Shown here: piece by piece, positions 1 through 6,086 of the stretch
How the letters are laid out: the number at the start of each line of letters is the position of its first letter
Numbering within the stretch: position 1 is the stretch's first letter
From: Anaerolineales bacterium
GTDB taxonomy: Bacteria; Chloroflexota; Anaerolineae; Anaerolineales; UBA4823
Assembly (NCBI GenBank): GCA_026415275.1
Contig: JAOAHK010000152.1
Span: 1 to 6,431 of the forward strand
DNA length: 6,431 bases
Reading direction: 5' to 3'
The notes under the pieces: generated by a model
Told to the model about the DNA's origin: nothing
Seen by the model: only the letters and a program-made list of their open reading frames with translations
Databases searched by the model: none
Made by a program: the position numbers and the translations under genes

Positions 1-191
1 TTTGTGCTTAATATGCTGGAAAATTTGGGGAAATAGTTAGTTCTATGGATGTCGTTGAGCTTTGCGTGCTTGCCCTGATCGATGGCGGCATCTGAGGAAT
101 CCCCAAAATGGGGTATTCATCAAACTCAATATCACTATCACAGTGTGACCTAACTTTTTTCTTTCGACCTCATACGTGCCAGCAGTGCAAG
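1..191. other. Upstream non-coding region, possible end of a preceding gene
   Basis: No convincing gene is present here. Frame 1 is open from the window edge to a TAG at 34-36 (FVLNMLENLGK then stop) and could be the last codons of a gene to the left, but eleven residues cannot be identified. A hairpin can form at 97-118, with GAATCCCC opposite GGGGTATTC, a five-base loop and one bulged T. Position 138-148 (TCACAGTGTGA) is a small dyad followed by a run of six T at 155-160, which might be a weak terminator. I see no clear sigma70 promoter for the following gene. Confidence 0.35.
110..129 (+). repeat. Short repeat resembling the left edge of the IS at 3901
   Basis: GGGGTATTC followed by ATC and AAACTCAA here matches GGGGTATTC, TT, AAACTCAA at 3901-3919, i.e. 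17 identical bases in two blocks with a one-base length difference between them. The second copy spans the left edge of the insertion sequence. This could be a relic of another copy of the element, a shared target-like sequence, or chance. Similarity fades beyond the second block, so I cannot prove that an element was ever here. Confidence 0.4.
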
Positions 192-235
192 TCGTTTCAA
201 CAAAAACGGCGCTCTATCGATGAATATTGAAACGA
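192..235. repeat. Perfect 9-bp inverted repeat upstream of the WD40 gene
   Basis: TCGTTTCAA at 192-200 is the exact reverse complement of TTGAAACGA at 227-235, with a 26-bp spacer. The repeat ends 38 bp before the chosen start codon of the WD40 lipoprotein gene. The spacing between half-site centres, about 35 bp or a little over three helical turns, would suit a dimeric regulator binding on one face of the DNA. It could equally be an RNA stem in the 5' leader. It is an operator candidate only; no regulator is encoded in the window. Confidence 0.4.
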
Positions 236-262
236 ATTCGTCTTGTCAGCGTATAGACTACC

Positions 263-268
263 AAGGAG
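263..268 (+). promoter_or_regulatory. Ribosome binding site that sets the WD40 gene start
   Basis: AAGGAG lies five bases before the ATG at 274. The alternative in-frame ATG at 220 has no such site and would place the hydrophobic signal sequence behind 18 polar residues, so 274 is the preferred start. Confidence 0.8.
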
Positions 269-273
269 AAACG

Positions 274-2340
274 ATGAACCACCCATCCATACTCGCCCGC
301 CTGACATTGCTGATTGCCTTGCTTTTCCCTGCGTGCAGTGCATTGGACCAACCGTATGATCCACCCAAACAATTCCCCACGAATACCACCCTTCCAACGG
401 TCGAAACGACTGCTCAGCCTCTCTCTACCCCGTTTGTTCCAACGGAACCCATCGTCATCCCGCCTACACCAACAGAAATAGTCTTCACACCGCCCGCCAC
501 AACCGAACCGGTCAAAATCAACCCATTCAACGCAGAAAAGCTCAGAGAAGTTGCTCGGATTGGCAATGGCAACATCAACCATCTTGACATCTCCCCAGAT
601 GGCAGGCAGGTGGCAGTAGCAGCCTCAATTGGTATCTATCTCTACGATGCCCAAACCCTCTCCTTACAGCGCTTCATCCCTTCTGAGAAATGGCTCGGCA
701 GCCTAGCCTATTCGCCTGATGGTAGCCGCCTAGCAGCCTGGCAAGCGGATGGAGTTGTCAAGCTCTGGGATCAAAGCACTGGTCAGGAAATGCTCTCATT
801 GGGTCAATTCCAGAATCAGGAATTCACTGCTGATGGGATGTCAAACTTAGCCTTTTCGCCAGACGGAAATACGCTCTATTCAGGCGGACTGACAGGCGAA
901 GTTTACATTTGGGATCTCTCTACCGGACAACTCAAAAAGACACTAGGTGGCAACGATGTCAGCACGACGCAAATAGCGCTCTCTGCCGATGGCAGCCTAA
1001 TCGCCAATTTAAAACTGTTCGATAGGGAATTAAGGGTGTGGGACACCCAATCTGGGTCAGAAGCGTATGTCATCCCGCTGGATGATTTTCTGGCTGCAGG
1101 GATCGCCTTTGCACCTACCGATAACTTGCTTGCCCTTTGCGGTGCGACCATTAGCGGCCCGTTCGAGTTTCAAGGGCAACTTCGCCTGATCGATGCTCAC
1201 AGTGGTGAGACAACCCTAGTGATTGACTTGCCTGAAGGAAGCGGCGCACAACCGACGTTTTCTCCTGATGGAAAGCGGTTGGCACTTGGCAGTGGGGGAA
1301 ATTCTATCAAAGTATGGGACATCACTAATGGACAGGAAGTTGCCACGCTCCAAGCAGGTTACAGTCCAGTCCCTGTTGTGAAATTCTCAAAAGATGGTCA
1401 AATTCTGGTTAGCGGTTCTTTTGACGGGAACGTAAAAATTTGGCAAACTGCCGAATGGACTGAGATTGGGACAATTGGCGGCTTCGGTCGGCACATTGAA
1501 GATGCAGCTCTCAGCCCGGATGGAAACCTGCTAGCAACAGCTTCGCTCAATGGCGCAGTCAGCCTGTGGGACGTAGAAAGCCGCGCCGAACTCGTGCGTT
1601 GGGTGAATCCGGTCAAATGGGCCGAAAGTCTGGCTTTCTCGCCCAATGGTGTTACTCTGGCTGCTGGCTTCAACGATGGGCAGATCAAATTTTGGGATGT
1701 TGTCACCTATGAGGAAATTCGTGCTATACAAGCGCACGAAAGTCATGCCCAAACCCTAACCTTCTCTTCAGATGGAACGTGGTTGGCAAGCGGCGGCGAT
1801 AACACCATCAAAATGTGGGATCCGCTCAGTGGTAACTTGCTGCGCACCCTTCGCGGTCACGAGCAAGACATTGAAAATATTGCCCTTTCACCCGATGATC
1901 AACTGCTGGCTTCTGGCGCAGGTGGTGGCGAATTCGACATCCGAATTTGGGATACCATCAGCGGGACAGAATTGCGTCGGCTGGAAGGCTCGATGATCAA
2001 CCGTCTGGCTGTTTTCTCGCCAAGCGGGGCTTATCTCGTCACAGGATCCACGGGTGGCACATTGGGAGTGTGGGACACAAACACCTGGAGCCAGATCTCT
2101 GAATTCGGATCATTGGGGTTGGGCGTAGAAACGATATTGTTTTCTCCCGATGAGGCTCTCTTGTTCTTTGGCGGTGGTGACGATGTGATTATGGTGTGGA
2201 ATTTCACCGCTCGCAATCAACTGACCACACTAAAGGGACACACGCAAGATGTCAACCGCCTGCTTCTCACCCCCGATGGCAAAACTCTCATCAGCGCTTC
2301 AAGCGATGGCACCGTTCGATTCTGGCAGGTTATACCATAA
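274..2340 (+). CDS. Exported WD40-repeat lipoprotein, 14 repeats
   Basis: This 688-residue protein starts with a short signal sequence (hydrophobic stretch about residues 10-18) ending at Cys21 in 'LLFPAC'. That is a usable but imperfect lipobox, so membrane anchoring by lipid is likely rather than certain. Residues about 25-88 form a Pro/Thr-rich linker. From about residue 90 to the end I count 14 WD40-type repeats, recognised by 'FSPDG'-like turns and repeat ends such as 'KLWD', 'YIWD', 'RVWD', 'KVWD', 'KIWQ', 'SLWD', 'KFWD', 'KMWD', 'RIWD', 'GVWD', 'MVWN' and 'RFWQ'. Fourteen repeats fit two seven-bladed beta-propellers. Repeats 1 and 5 are the most diverged ('YLYD', 'RLID'). No enzyme or kinase domain is fused. 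WD40 propellers are protein-binding platforms; a binding role on the outer face of the membrane is inferred and the ligand is unknown. The gene is convergent with the next one and has no partner in an operon within the window. Confidence 0.9.
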   Translation: MNHPSILARLTLLIALLFPACSALDQPYDPPKQFPTNTTLPTVETTAQPLSTPFVPTEPIVIPPTPTEIVFTPPATTEPVKINPFNAEKLREVARIGNGNINHLDISPDGRQVAVAASIGIYLYDAQTLSLQRFIPSEKWLGSLAYSPDGSRLAAWQADGVVKLWDQSTGQEMLSLGQFQNQEFTADGMSNLAFSPDGNTLYSGGLTGEVYIWDLSTGQLKKTLGGNDVSTTQIALSADGSLIANLKLFDRELRVWDTQSGSEAYVIPLDDFLAAGIAFAPTDNLLALCGATISGPFEFQGQLRLIDAHSGETTLVIDLPEGSGAQPTFSPDGKRLALGSGGNSIKVWDITNGQEVATLQAGYSPVPVVKFSKDGQILVSGSFDGNVKIWQTAEWTEIGTIGGFGRHIEDAALSPDGNLLATASLNGAVSLWDVESRAELVRWVNPVKWAESLAFSPNGVTLAAGFNDGQIKFWDVVTYEEIRAIQAHESHAQTLTFSSDGTWLASGGDNTIKMWDPLSGNLLRTLRGHEQDIENIALSPDDQLLASGAGGGEFDIRIWDTISGTELRRLEGSMINRLAVFSPSGAYLVTGSTGGTLGVWDTNTWSQISEFGSLGLGVETILFSPDEALLFFGGGDDVIMVWNFTARNQLTTLKGHTQDVNRLLLTPDGKTLISASSDGTVRFWQVIP

Positions 2341-2420
2341 TCTACTTCCCTAGAACCCCTCTCCCATGAGACGATGAGAGTTCTCCCCGTTAAGTGAGAG
2401 GAATTCGCCCCAATTGATTT

Positions 2421-2442
2421 CTCCGCTAGGGGGTATCTTTTT
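2421..2442 (+). terminator. Candidate weak intrinsic terminator of the WD40 gene
   Basis: CTCC at 2421-2424 can pair with GGGG at 2430-2433 around the loop GCTAG (one G-U pair), followed by TATC and five T at 2438-2442. The stem is only four pairs, so the call is tentative. It lies about 80 bp after the WD40 stop codon. Confidence 0.3.
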
Positions 2443-2541
2443 ATTTGCTTTCCGTCATATAGACGAAAATGAAGCAGAATTATAAAAGAAATTCGTCAAA
2501 TGATTTTAGAGCTAGAAAGTGGGGGATACATCACACCTACA

Positions 2542-2580
2542 TCCCGAAGGGCTAGAGCACCCTTCACTCGCCCTTCGGGA
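2542..2580. repeat. Perfect 11-bp inverted repeat (long hairpin) between convergent genes
   Basis: TCCCGAAGGGC at 2542-2552 is the exact reverse complement of GCCCTTCGGGA at 2570-2580, with a 17-base loop. The loop contains CCCTTC at 2560-2565, which can pair with GAAGGG at 2546-2551 to give a competing smaller hairpin. The stem ends 17 bp beyond the stop codon of the minus-strand gene. It has no T run on either strand, so it is not a textbook intrinsic terminator. It could act as an mRNA 3' end stabiliser or be a copy of a dispersed palindromic repeat. Confidence 0.6.
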
Positions 2581-2597
2581 GATAGGATAAATAACAA

Positions 2598-3632
2598 CTA
2601 TCTTAGGGTTTGGACGAAATGGTTGGTTAAGGCATAAAACACATAATTCTGCCAGAGTTTTTCCATGTCTTCGCGATGATAATCGTGGGTGCAAAAAGTT
2701 TGTAACACCAGACGTCCACCTAGGCATGTAGTCAAAACAGCGCGGGAGTCTTTAAATTTTTCATCGACTCCGATAACCAACGCTGCATCGCCTACGGCTT
2801 TGTTGCTATAGTACTTGATTTTCATCAAATCACCAGTGTCATCTGCCCAGAACGGTGCTGGACGCAATTTTCCCATCTCATTGGGTTCATTCAGGATCGG
2901 ATGATCGGGGATTAGGTACCACAAATCGCGCCGTCCGGGATGTCCCCAATCTTTTTCTAGCTCTACACCACATGAGTCGAGGATAGGCTTAATTTTTCCC
3001 TGCCCTATTGCATCAATATCCCACATCTCCATGATCACGCCAGCGCCAGCATCGAGGAACTCCCGAATCAAGTCGAAATATTCGCCGCTGACTCTACCCG
3101 AAGCTTCGGAGGCAATGATCAATAAATCCCAATCTTTGTTTTGAACGAGTTGATCCTTTAGCCAGCCCTGCGCGCTACCTACATCGGTGAATACGTATCC
3201 AGCGTTCTCCAAAGCTGGTTTAATATAGCGGGCAACTTTTGATGGGTGACCAGACATATCTTCAAATAGGAGTATCTTTGCCCCCTGGCGCAGCGCGTCC
3301 AAATCCATACCTTGGCCAGGTTGGATGAACGGGGTAGGAGTCGCTTCGGCCGGCAGGGTTGGTGGTACGGTGACCAGCGGTTCAGATGGTCCTGTACCAC
3401 TCCCTGCGCTTTGTCCGCTGGCTTGAAGGGCAAGGCTAGTGGCTTGCAAATTGACTGCCTCTTGCGTGGCTTGCAAGGCGAGAGCTGTACCTTGCATCGC
3501 CATCGCTTGAACCGTAGCTTCACTAGAACTATCCGATGAACCTGAAAGGGAACAGGTCAGCGATAAGAGAACAAACAGGGAAATGAGAAAGAAAGGGATA
3601 GAAACCCTCTGAGCAGTTGATTTCTTATTCAT
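2598..3632 (-). CDS. Exported protein with helical stalk and GATase/ThuA-like domain
   Basis: The product is 344 residues, starting at the ATG at 3632, which has GAGGAG eight bases upstream. Residues 1-9 are polar and basic, and about 10-26 are strongly hydrophobic ('FFLISLFVLLSL'). Cys27 follows Thr, a poor lipobox, so it may be a lipoprotein or an uncleaved membrane anchor. Residues about 38-75 form an Ala/Gln/Thr repeat that is probably helical, and 78-108 is a Pro/Thr linker. Residues about 116-344 look like an alpha/beta fold of the class I glutamine-amidotransferase-like type, as in ThuA-like proteins: strand 'AKILLFE', 'DWDLLIIASEASG' (167-179), 'FLDAGAGVIMEMWD' (192-205), 'PDHPI' (242-246), and 'RLVLQTF' followed by 'THDYH' (315-319). 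I see no clear nucleophile-elbow cysteine, so amidotransferase activity is not claimed; carbohydrate-related or purely structural roles are possible. The fold assignment is by pattern recognition and is moderately sure. Confidence 0.8.
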   Translation of the reverse strand: MNKKSTAQRVSIPFFLISLFVLLSLTCSLSGSSDSSSEATVQAMAMQGTALALQATQEAVNLQATSLALQASGQSAGSGTGPSEPLVTVPPTLPAEATPTPFIQPGQGMDLDALRQGAKILLFEDMSGHPSKVARYIKPALENAGYVFTDVGSAQGWLKDQLVQNKDWDLLIIASEASGRVSGEYFDLIREFLDAGAGVIMEMWDIDAIGQGKIKPILDSCGVELEKDWGHPGRRDLWYLIPDHPILNEPNEMGKLRPAPFWADDTGDLMKIKYYSNKAVGDAALVIGVDEKFKDSRAVLTTCLGGRLVLQTFCTHDYHREDMEKLWQNYVFYALTNHFVQTLR

Positions 3633-3640
3633 AGCTATTT

Positions 3641-3646
3641 CTCCTC
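3641..3646 (-). promoter_or_regulatory. Ribosome binding site of the GATase-like gene
   Basis: On the minus strand GAGGAG lies eight bases before the ATG at 3632. The alternative upstream TTG at 3650 would contain this site within its own coding sequence, which argues for the ATG. Confidence 0.7.
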
Positions 3647-3742
3647 GCAAGCGTGATCACTTTATGGAAAATGGATAAAACAAGCGCGGATGACCAATTC
3701 CTTTAATTTTCAACCACCACCAATAAATCGTCCGCTATATTC

Positions 3743-3770
3743 ATTATAGAATATAACCAAGTAAAGTCAA
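3743..3770 (-). promoter_or_regulatory. Strong sigma70-type promoter for the GATase-like gene
   Basis: Read on the minus strand, TTGACT (3770-3765) is followed after 16 bases by TATAAT (3748-3743). These match the -35 and -10 consensus at 5 of 6 and 6 of 6 positions. Transcription would start near 3735, giving an untranslated leader of roughly 100 bases before the ATG at 3632. The leader contains the palindrome GTGATCAC at 3653-3660 but no riboswitch that I recognise. Confidence 0.65.
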
Positions 3771-3909
3771 TAGGTTGGACTTCTCCCCTAGGGCATTCTA
3801 GCTCTCCAAAGAACAGATATTGCAAATGGTTGAAAAGCAGAAAGAGGAAGGCGATAGCAAATAAGACATTAGGAGTAATCCAGCGTAAAGGAGGAAATGA
3901 GGGGTATTC
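3771..3909 (+). other. Region between the divergent promoter and the IS, with an orphan ribosome binding site
   Basis: No intact gene is visible. One frame is open from 3802 to a TAA at 3862-3864 and reads LSKEQILQMVEKQKEEGDSK, which resembles the tail of a protein, but a stop lies just before it and only twelve codons follow its ATG at 3826. A very strong Shine-Dalgarno sequence, AAAGGAGG, lies at 3887-3894, with an ATG only two bases further on. That frame runs into the insertion sequence and stops after 13 codons (3936-3938). The orphan site may have belonged to the gene now displaced to the right of the insertion. Confidence 0.4.
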
Positions 3910-3920
3910 TTAAACTCAAC
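3910..3920 (+). repeat. Left terminal inverted repeat of the IS
   Basis: This is an 11-bp perfect match to the reverse complement of 5001-5011. The match stops at once on both sides, outward at 3909 and inward at 3921. Confidence 0.6.
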
Positions 3921-3947
3921 CCGCACAGTTTTGAGTAAAATTAGCAC

Positions 3948-5000
3948 ATGAAAAACAGCAAAATTTTTGATCTTTACAGTGATTATACGATTTACGCCTT
4001 CGGGCAGACAACAGCGACTGGCTTGTCCGCTCTGTTTGGGCGGAGAAATCAGCCACGACCCAATCCAACGGATGCTGGCTACGCCAGCGCAGACTTCGGC
4101 GATTGGTGGCGGGTCGTCAAACCCCATGTGCGCCAGATGGAGAGCGAGAAGGGGATCCTGATGGTGGATGACAGGATTGCCGAAAAATCATACACAGACA
4201 AAAATGAGATCATTTGCTGGCACTCCGACCATGCTCGACAGCGAAACGTCAAGGGCATCAACTTTGTGACTTGTTTCTATCACAGCCGTGGCGTGTCGCT
4301 GCCAATTGGGTTTGAGCTGGTGCGCAAAACCCCACGCAATACCGACCCGAAGGAGGGAAAGGAGAAGCGTCGCTCCGAAAAGACCAAGCACGAGATATCT
4401 CGAGACCTTCTGCAACAAGCCGTGAAAAACTGCATACCGTTCCGATATGTGCTCAATGACCTCTGGTTTGCCTTAGCCGAGAACAGGAAGTATGTCAAAC
4501 TCAGGCTGAAAAAGGAGTTTTTCATGCCGCTCAAAGGCAACTGCAAAGGGTGCTTGAGTATGGCAGCCAAGCAGCAGGGACGTTACCGGCGAGTGGAGAC
4601 CCTGGAACGGGAAGCGATGAAACCCGTCAGGGTTTATCTGCGGGGCGTGGAATTCGCCCTGTTGTTGGTCAAGCAAGTCTTCACCAACGAAGATGGCTTG
4701 ACCAGTGAGACCCCCGTGGACGGTAACGGGATTGGCGCCATCGATCAAAAACGCTGGGACGTAAAACCCGATCATAAGTCGCTCAAACAGAACGCATTGT
4801 TGGAAAAGTCACCCACCCAAACGGTGACGACACAAACCAATCACTTCTTTGCGGCTTTGTGTGGTGATATCAAACTTGAACTGTTCAAAGGTGAGACGAA
4901 ACTCAAGCCCTTTGCTCTCAAGTCAAAGCTGTATCTGCGTGCTATCCAATCCGCTTTTGCTGACCTGCGGGAACTCAAGCCTGCCTACCTAGCTACATAA
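3948..5000 (+). pseudogene. IS4/IS701-type DDE transposase, decayed but with an open frame
   Basis: The 350-codon frame clearly belongs to a DDE transposase family: 'SKIFDLYSDY', 'GQTTATGLSAL', 'VKPHVRQ', 'VDD' (73-75), 'NEIICWH', 'NVKGINF', 'FRYVLNDLWF' (165-174, second Asp at 171) and 'HKSLKQN'. Several defects show decay. Positions 4038-4081 read correctly only one frame over, where they give the expected 'GGEISHDPIQRML'; one extra base in GGG (4038-4040) and one missing base near 4080 cancel out. In the Y-(2)-R-(3)-E-(6)-K signature the Tyr is Asp266 and the catalytic Glu is Lys273 (AAA at 4764-4766). Compared with relatives as I remember them, about seven residues are missing after 'TNEDG' (246-250). 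No good ribosome binding site precedes the ATG. The product should be catalytically dead. Confidence 0.8.
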
Positions 5001-5011
5001 GTTGAGTTTAA
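5001..5011 (+). repeat. Right terminal inverted repeat of the IS
   Basis: GTTGAGTTTAA begins immediately after the transposase stop codon and mirrors 3910-3920. It ends 15 bp before the start codon of the SIS gene. Confidence 0.6.
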
Positions 5012-5026
5012 TTTCAGGGTGTGTCT

Positions 5027-6067
5027 ATGATTAGTCAATTTGAAAAAGAAATTTACGAACAGCCGAATGTGCTTTCCGATTTTCTCGAGAAAAGTCTAAG
5101 CAATGTCAAGGCAATCGCAACTTTTTTGCGCAAATATGACCCAAAGTTTATCCTCATTGCCGCACGGGGAACCTCAGATAACGCTGCAATTTATGCAAAA
5201 TATCTCCTCAGCGCATACGTGAGAATCCCCGTCGGTCTTGCCATTCCGTCTCTATACACCCTTTACAAACAACCTCCGCTGATGCGTCAAGGTTTATTGA
5301 TCGGGATTTCCCAATCAGGAGAATCTCCCGATGTCCTGGCAGTGATGGAAGAGGCAAAAAGGCAAAAATGCCCGACGCTTGCCATTGTCAATCGCATCGA
5401 TTCTCCCATGGTGCAATATGCGGACATGATCCTGCCACTGAATTGTGGAGAAGAAAAGGCTGTTGCAGCTAGTAAAACGCATACTGCTCAATTGTTGGCA
5501 ATTGCATGCCTCACAGCCACATGGCTCAATGATTCTCAACTCATTCATGATTTATCACCCCTACCAAACCACATCACAGAAGCTCTTCAGGTTCATGAAA
5601 AAGTTCGAGAAATTGCAGAAGAGATTAAGACCCACGATCGCATTCTAATTGTTGGACGCGGTTTCACTTACTGTACTACTCACGAGATCGCTCTCAAGAT
5701 CAAAGAGCTGTCTTACATCAGTGCCGACCCCTATTCCGCAGCCGACTTCAAACATGGTCCCATTGCCTTGGTGGAAGAAGGTTTTCCGCTGATAGCCCTT
5801 GCTCCTGAAGGGAAAACTTTTGATACGATGAAAGCCTTGATCCACGAAGTAAAAGAATTAGGCGCTGAAACAATCATCCTGAGCAATCACTTGGCACTTT
5901 CTGCGGAAAGCCATCGGTTCCTGCCCCTACCTACTGCACTACCCGAATGGTTATCTCCAATCGTAGCGGTTGTGCCAGGACAGTTGTTAGCCTTAAGCCT
6001 GACCATTTCACGCGGTAATGACCCTGATCGACCGCGCAGCCTGAAAAAAGTCACCCGTACAATTTGA
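5027..6067 (+). CDS. Double-SIS sugar-phosphate isomerase/deaminase (GlmS isomerase-like)
   Basis: The 346-residue cytoplasmic protein has two SIS domains (about 30-175 and 190-335) and corresponds to the isomerase half of GlmS without the N-terminal glutaminase. Visible motifs are 'ARGTSDNAA' (47-55) and 'SQSGES' (95-100) for phosphate binding, 'ASKTHTAQL' (148-156), 'VGRG' (209-212), 'ALKIKELSYI' (222-231) with the Glu equivalent to the GlmS catalytic Glu at 227, 'KHGP' (242-245) with the ring-opening His, and a C-terminal 'PRSLKK' tail (336-341) like that of GlmS. Relatives of this size include SIS-type glucosamine-6-phosphate deaminases (NagB-II/GlmD), AgaS and FrlB-type deglycases; the substrate cannot be decided from motifs. 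I chose the ATG at 5027, preceded by a weak GGTG at 5018-5021; a GTG at 5021 would add two residues. The IS ends just upstream, and an M20 gene follows after 19 bp. Confidence 0.9.
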   Translation: MISQFEKEIYEQPNVLSDFLEKSLSNVKAIATFLRKYDPKFILIAARGTSDNAAIYAKYLLSAYVRIPVGLAIPSLYTLYKQPPLMRQGLLIGISQSGESPDVLAVMEEAKRQKCPTLAIVNRIDSPMVQYADMILPLNCGEEKAVAASKTHTAQLLAIACLTATWLNDSQLIHDLSPLPNHITEALQVHEKVREIAEEIKTHDRILIVGRGFTYCTTHEIALKIKELSYISADPYSAADFKHGPIALVEEGFPLIALAPEGKTFDTMKALIHEVKELGAETIILSNHLALSAESHRFLPLPTALPEWLSPIVAVVPGQLLALSLTISRGNDPDRPRSLKKVTRTI

Positions 6068-6086
6068 ACGGCCTTCTAAGCTTACG

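Larger units (their letters stand above)
2341..2597. other. Convergent intergenic region rich in inverted repeats
   Basis: No gene is visible. Three inverted structures are present: an imperfect repeat at 2353-2363 and 2396-2406 (9 of 11 positions paired), GACGAA at 2462-2467 facing TTCGTC at 2492-2497, and a perfect 11-bp stem at 2542-2580 listed separately. The region lies between the 3' ends of two convergent genes, so transcription termination from both sides is expected here. Confidence 0.6.
3910..5011 (+). mobile_element. Decayed IS4/IS701-type insertion sequence
   Basis: TTAAACTCAAC at 3910-3920 is the exact reverse complement of GTTGAGTTTAA at 5001-5011, and the transposase frame fills the interval between them almost completely. 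The outermost TTAA on each side reads the same in both directions, so it may be a 4-bp target duplication; IS701-group elements are known to duplicate four bases of the form YTAR. In that case the element proper is 3914-5007 with 7-bp terminal repeats. Such short repeats, the mutated transposase and the similarity of 3901-3919 to 110-129 leave the exact edges uncertain. The element is probably immobile on its own. Confidence 0.7.

Noticed and set aside
220..273. Extended N-terminus of the WD40 protein from the ATG at 220
   Set aside because: No ribosome binding site precedes it, and it would put 18 polar residues before the signal sequence. The ATG at 274 has both features.
214..582. Minus-strand open frame overlapping the start of the WD40 gene
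   Set aside because: It is antisense to the signal and linker region, has a Cys/Arg/Trp-rich composition and no recognisable motif, and is a shadow of the real gene.
2419..2431. TTCTCCGCTAGGG resembles TTCTCCCCTAGGG at 3781-3793
   Set aside because: A single 13-base match with one mismatch and dissimilar surroundings is not enough to call a repeat.
2504..2518. TTTTAGAGCTAGAAA, identical to part of the common Cas9 single-guide RNA scaffold
   Set aside because: The GAAA part of that scaffold is an artificial linker, the match ends on both sides, and there is no repeat array, tracrRNA or cas gene. It is a chance match.
3897..3938. Small ORF of 13 codons (MRGILKLNPHSFE) behind AAAGGAGG
   Set aside because: The Shine-Dalgarno is only two bases from the ATG, and most of the frame lies in the IS end. 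It is more likely a by-product of the insertion than a gene.
3798..4127. Minus-strand open frame across the left edge of the IS
   Set aside because: It crosses the element boundary and is antisense to the transposase. The sequence has no coherent domain.
5002..5031. TTGAGT (5002-5007) and TATGAT (5026-5031) with 18-bp spacing, a possible outward hybrid promoter made by the IS end
   Set aside because: The -10 element overlaps the SIS start codon, so transcripts would begin inside the gene and lack the ATG at 5027.
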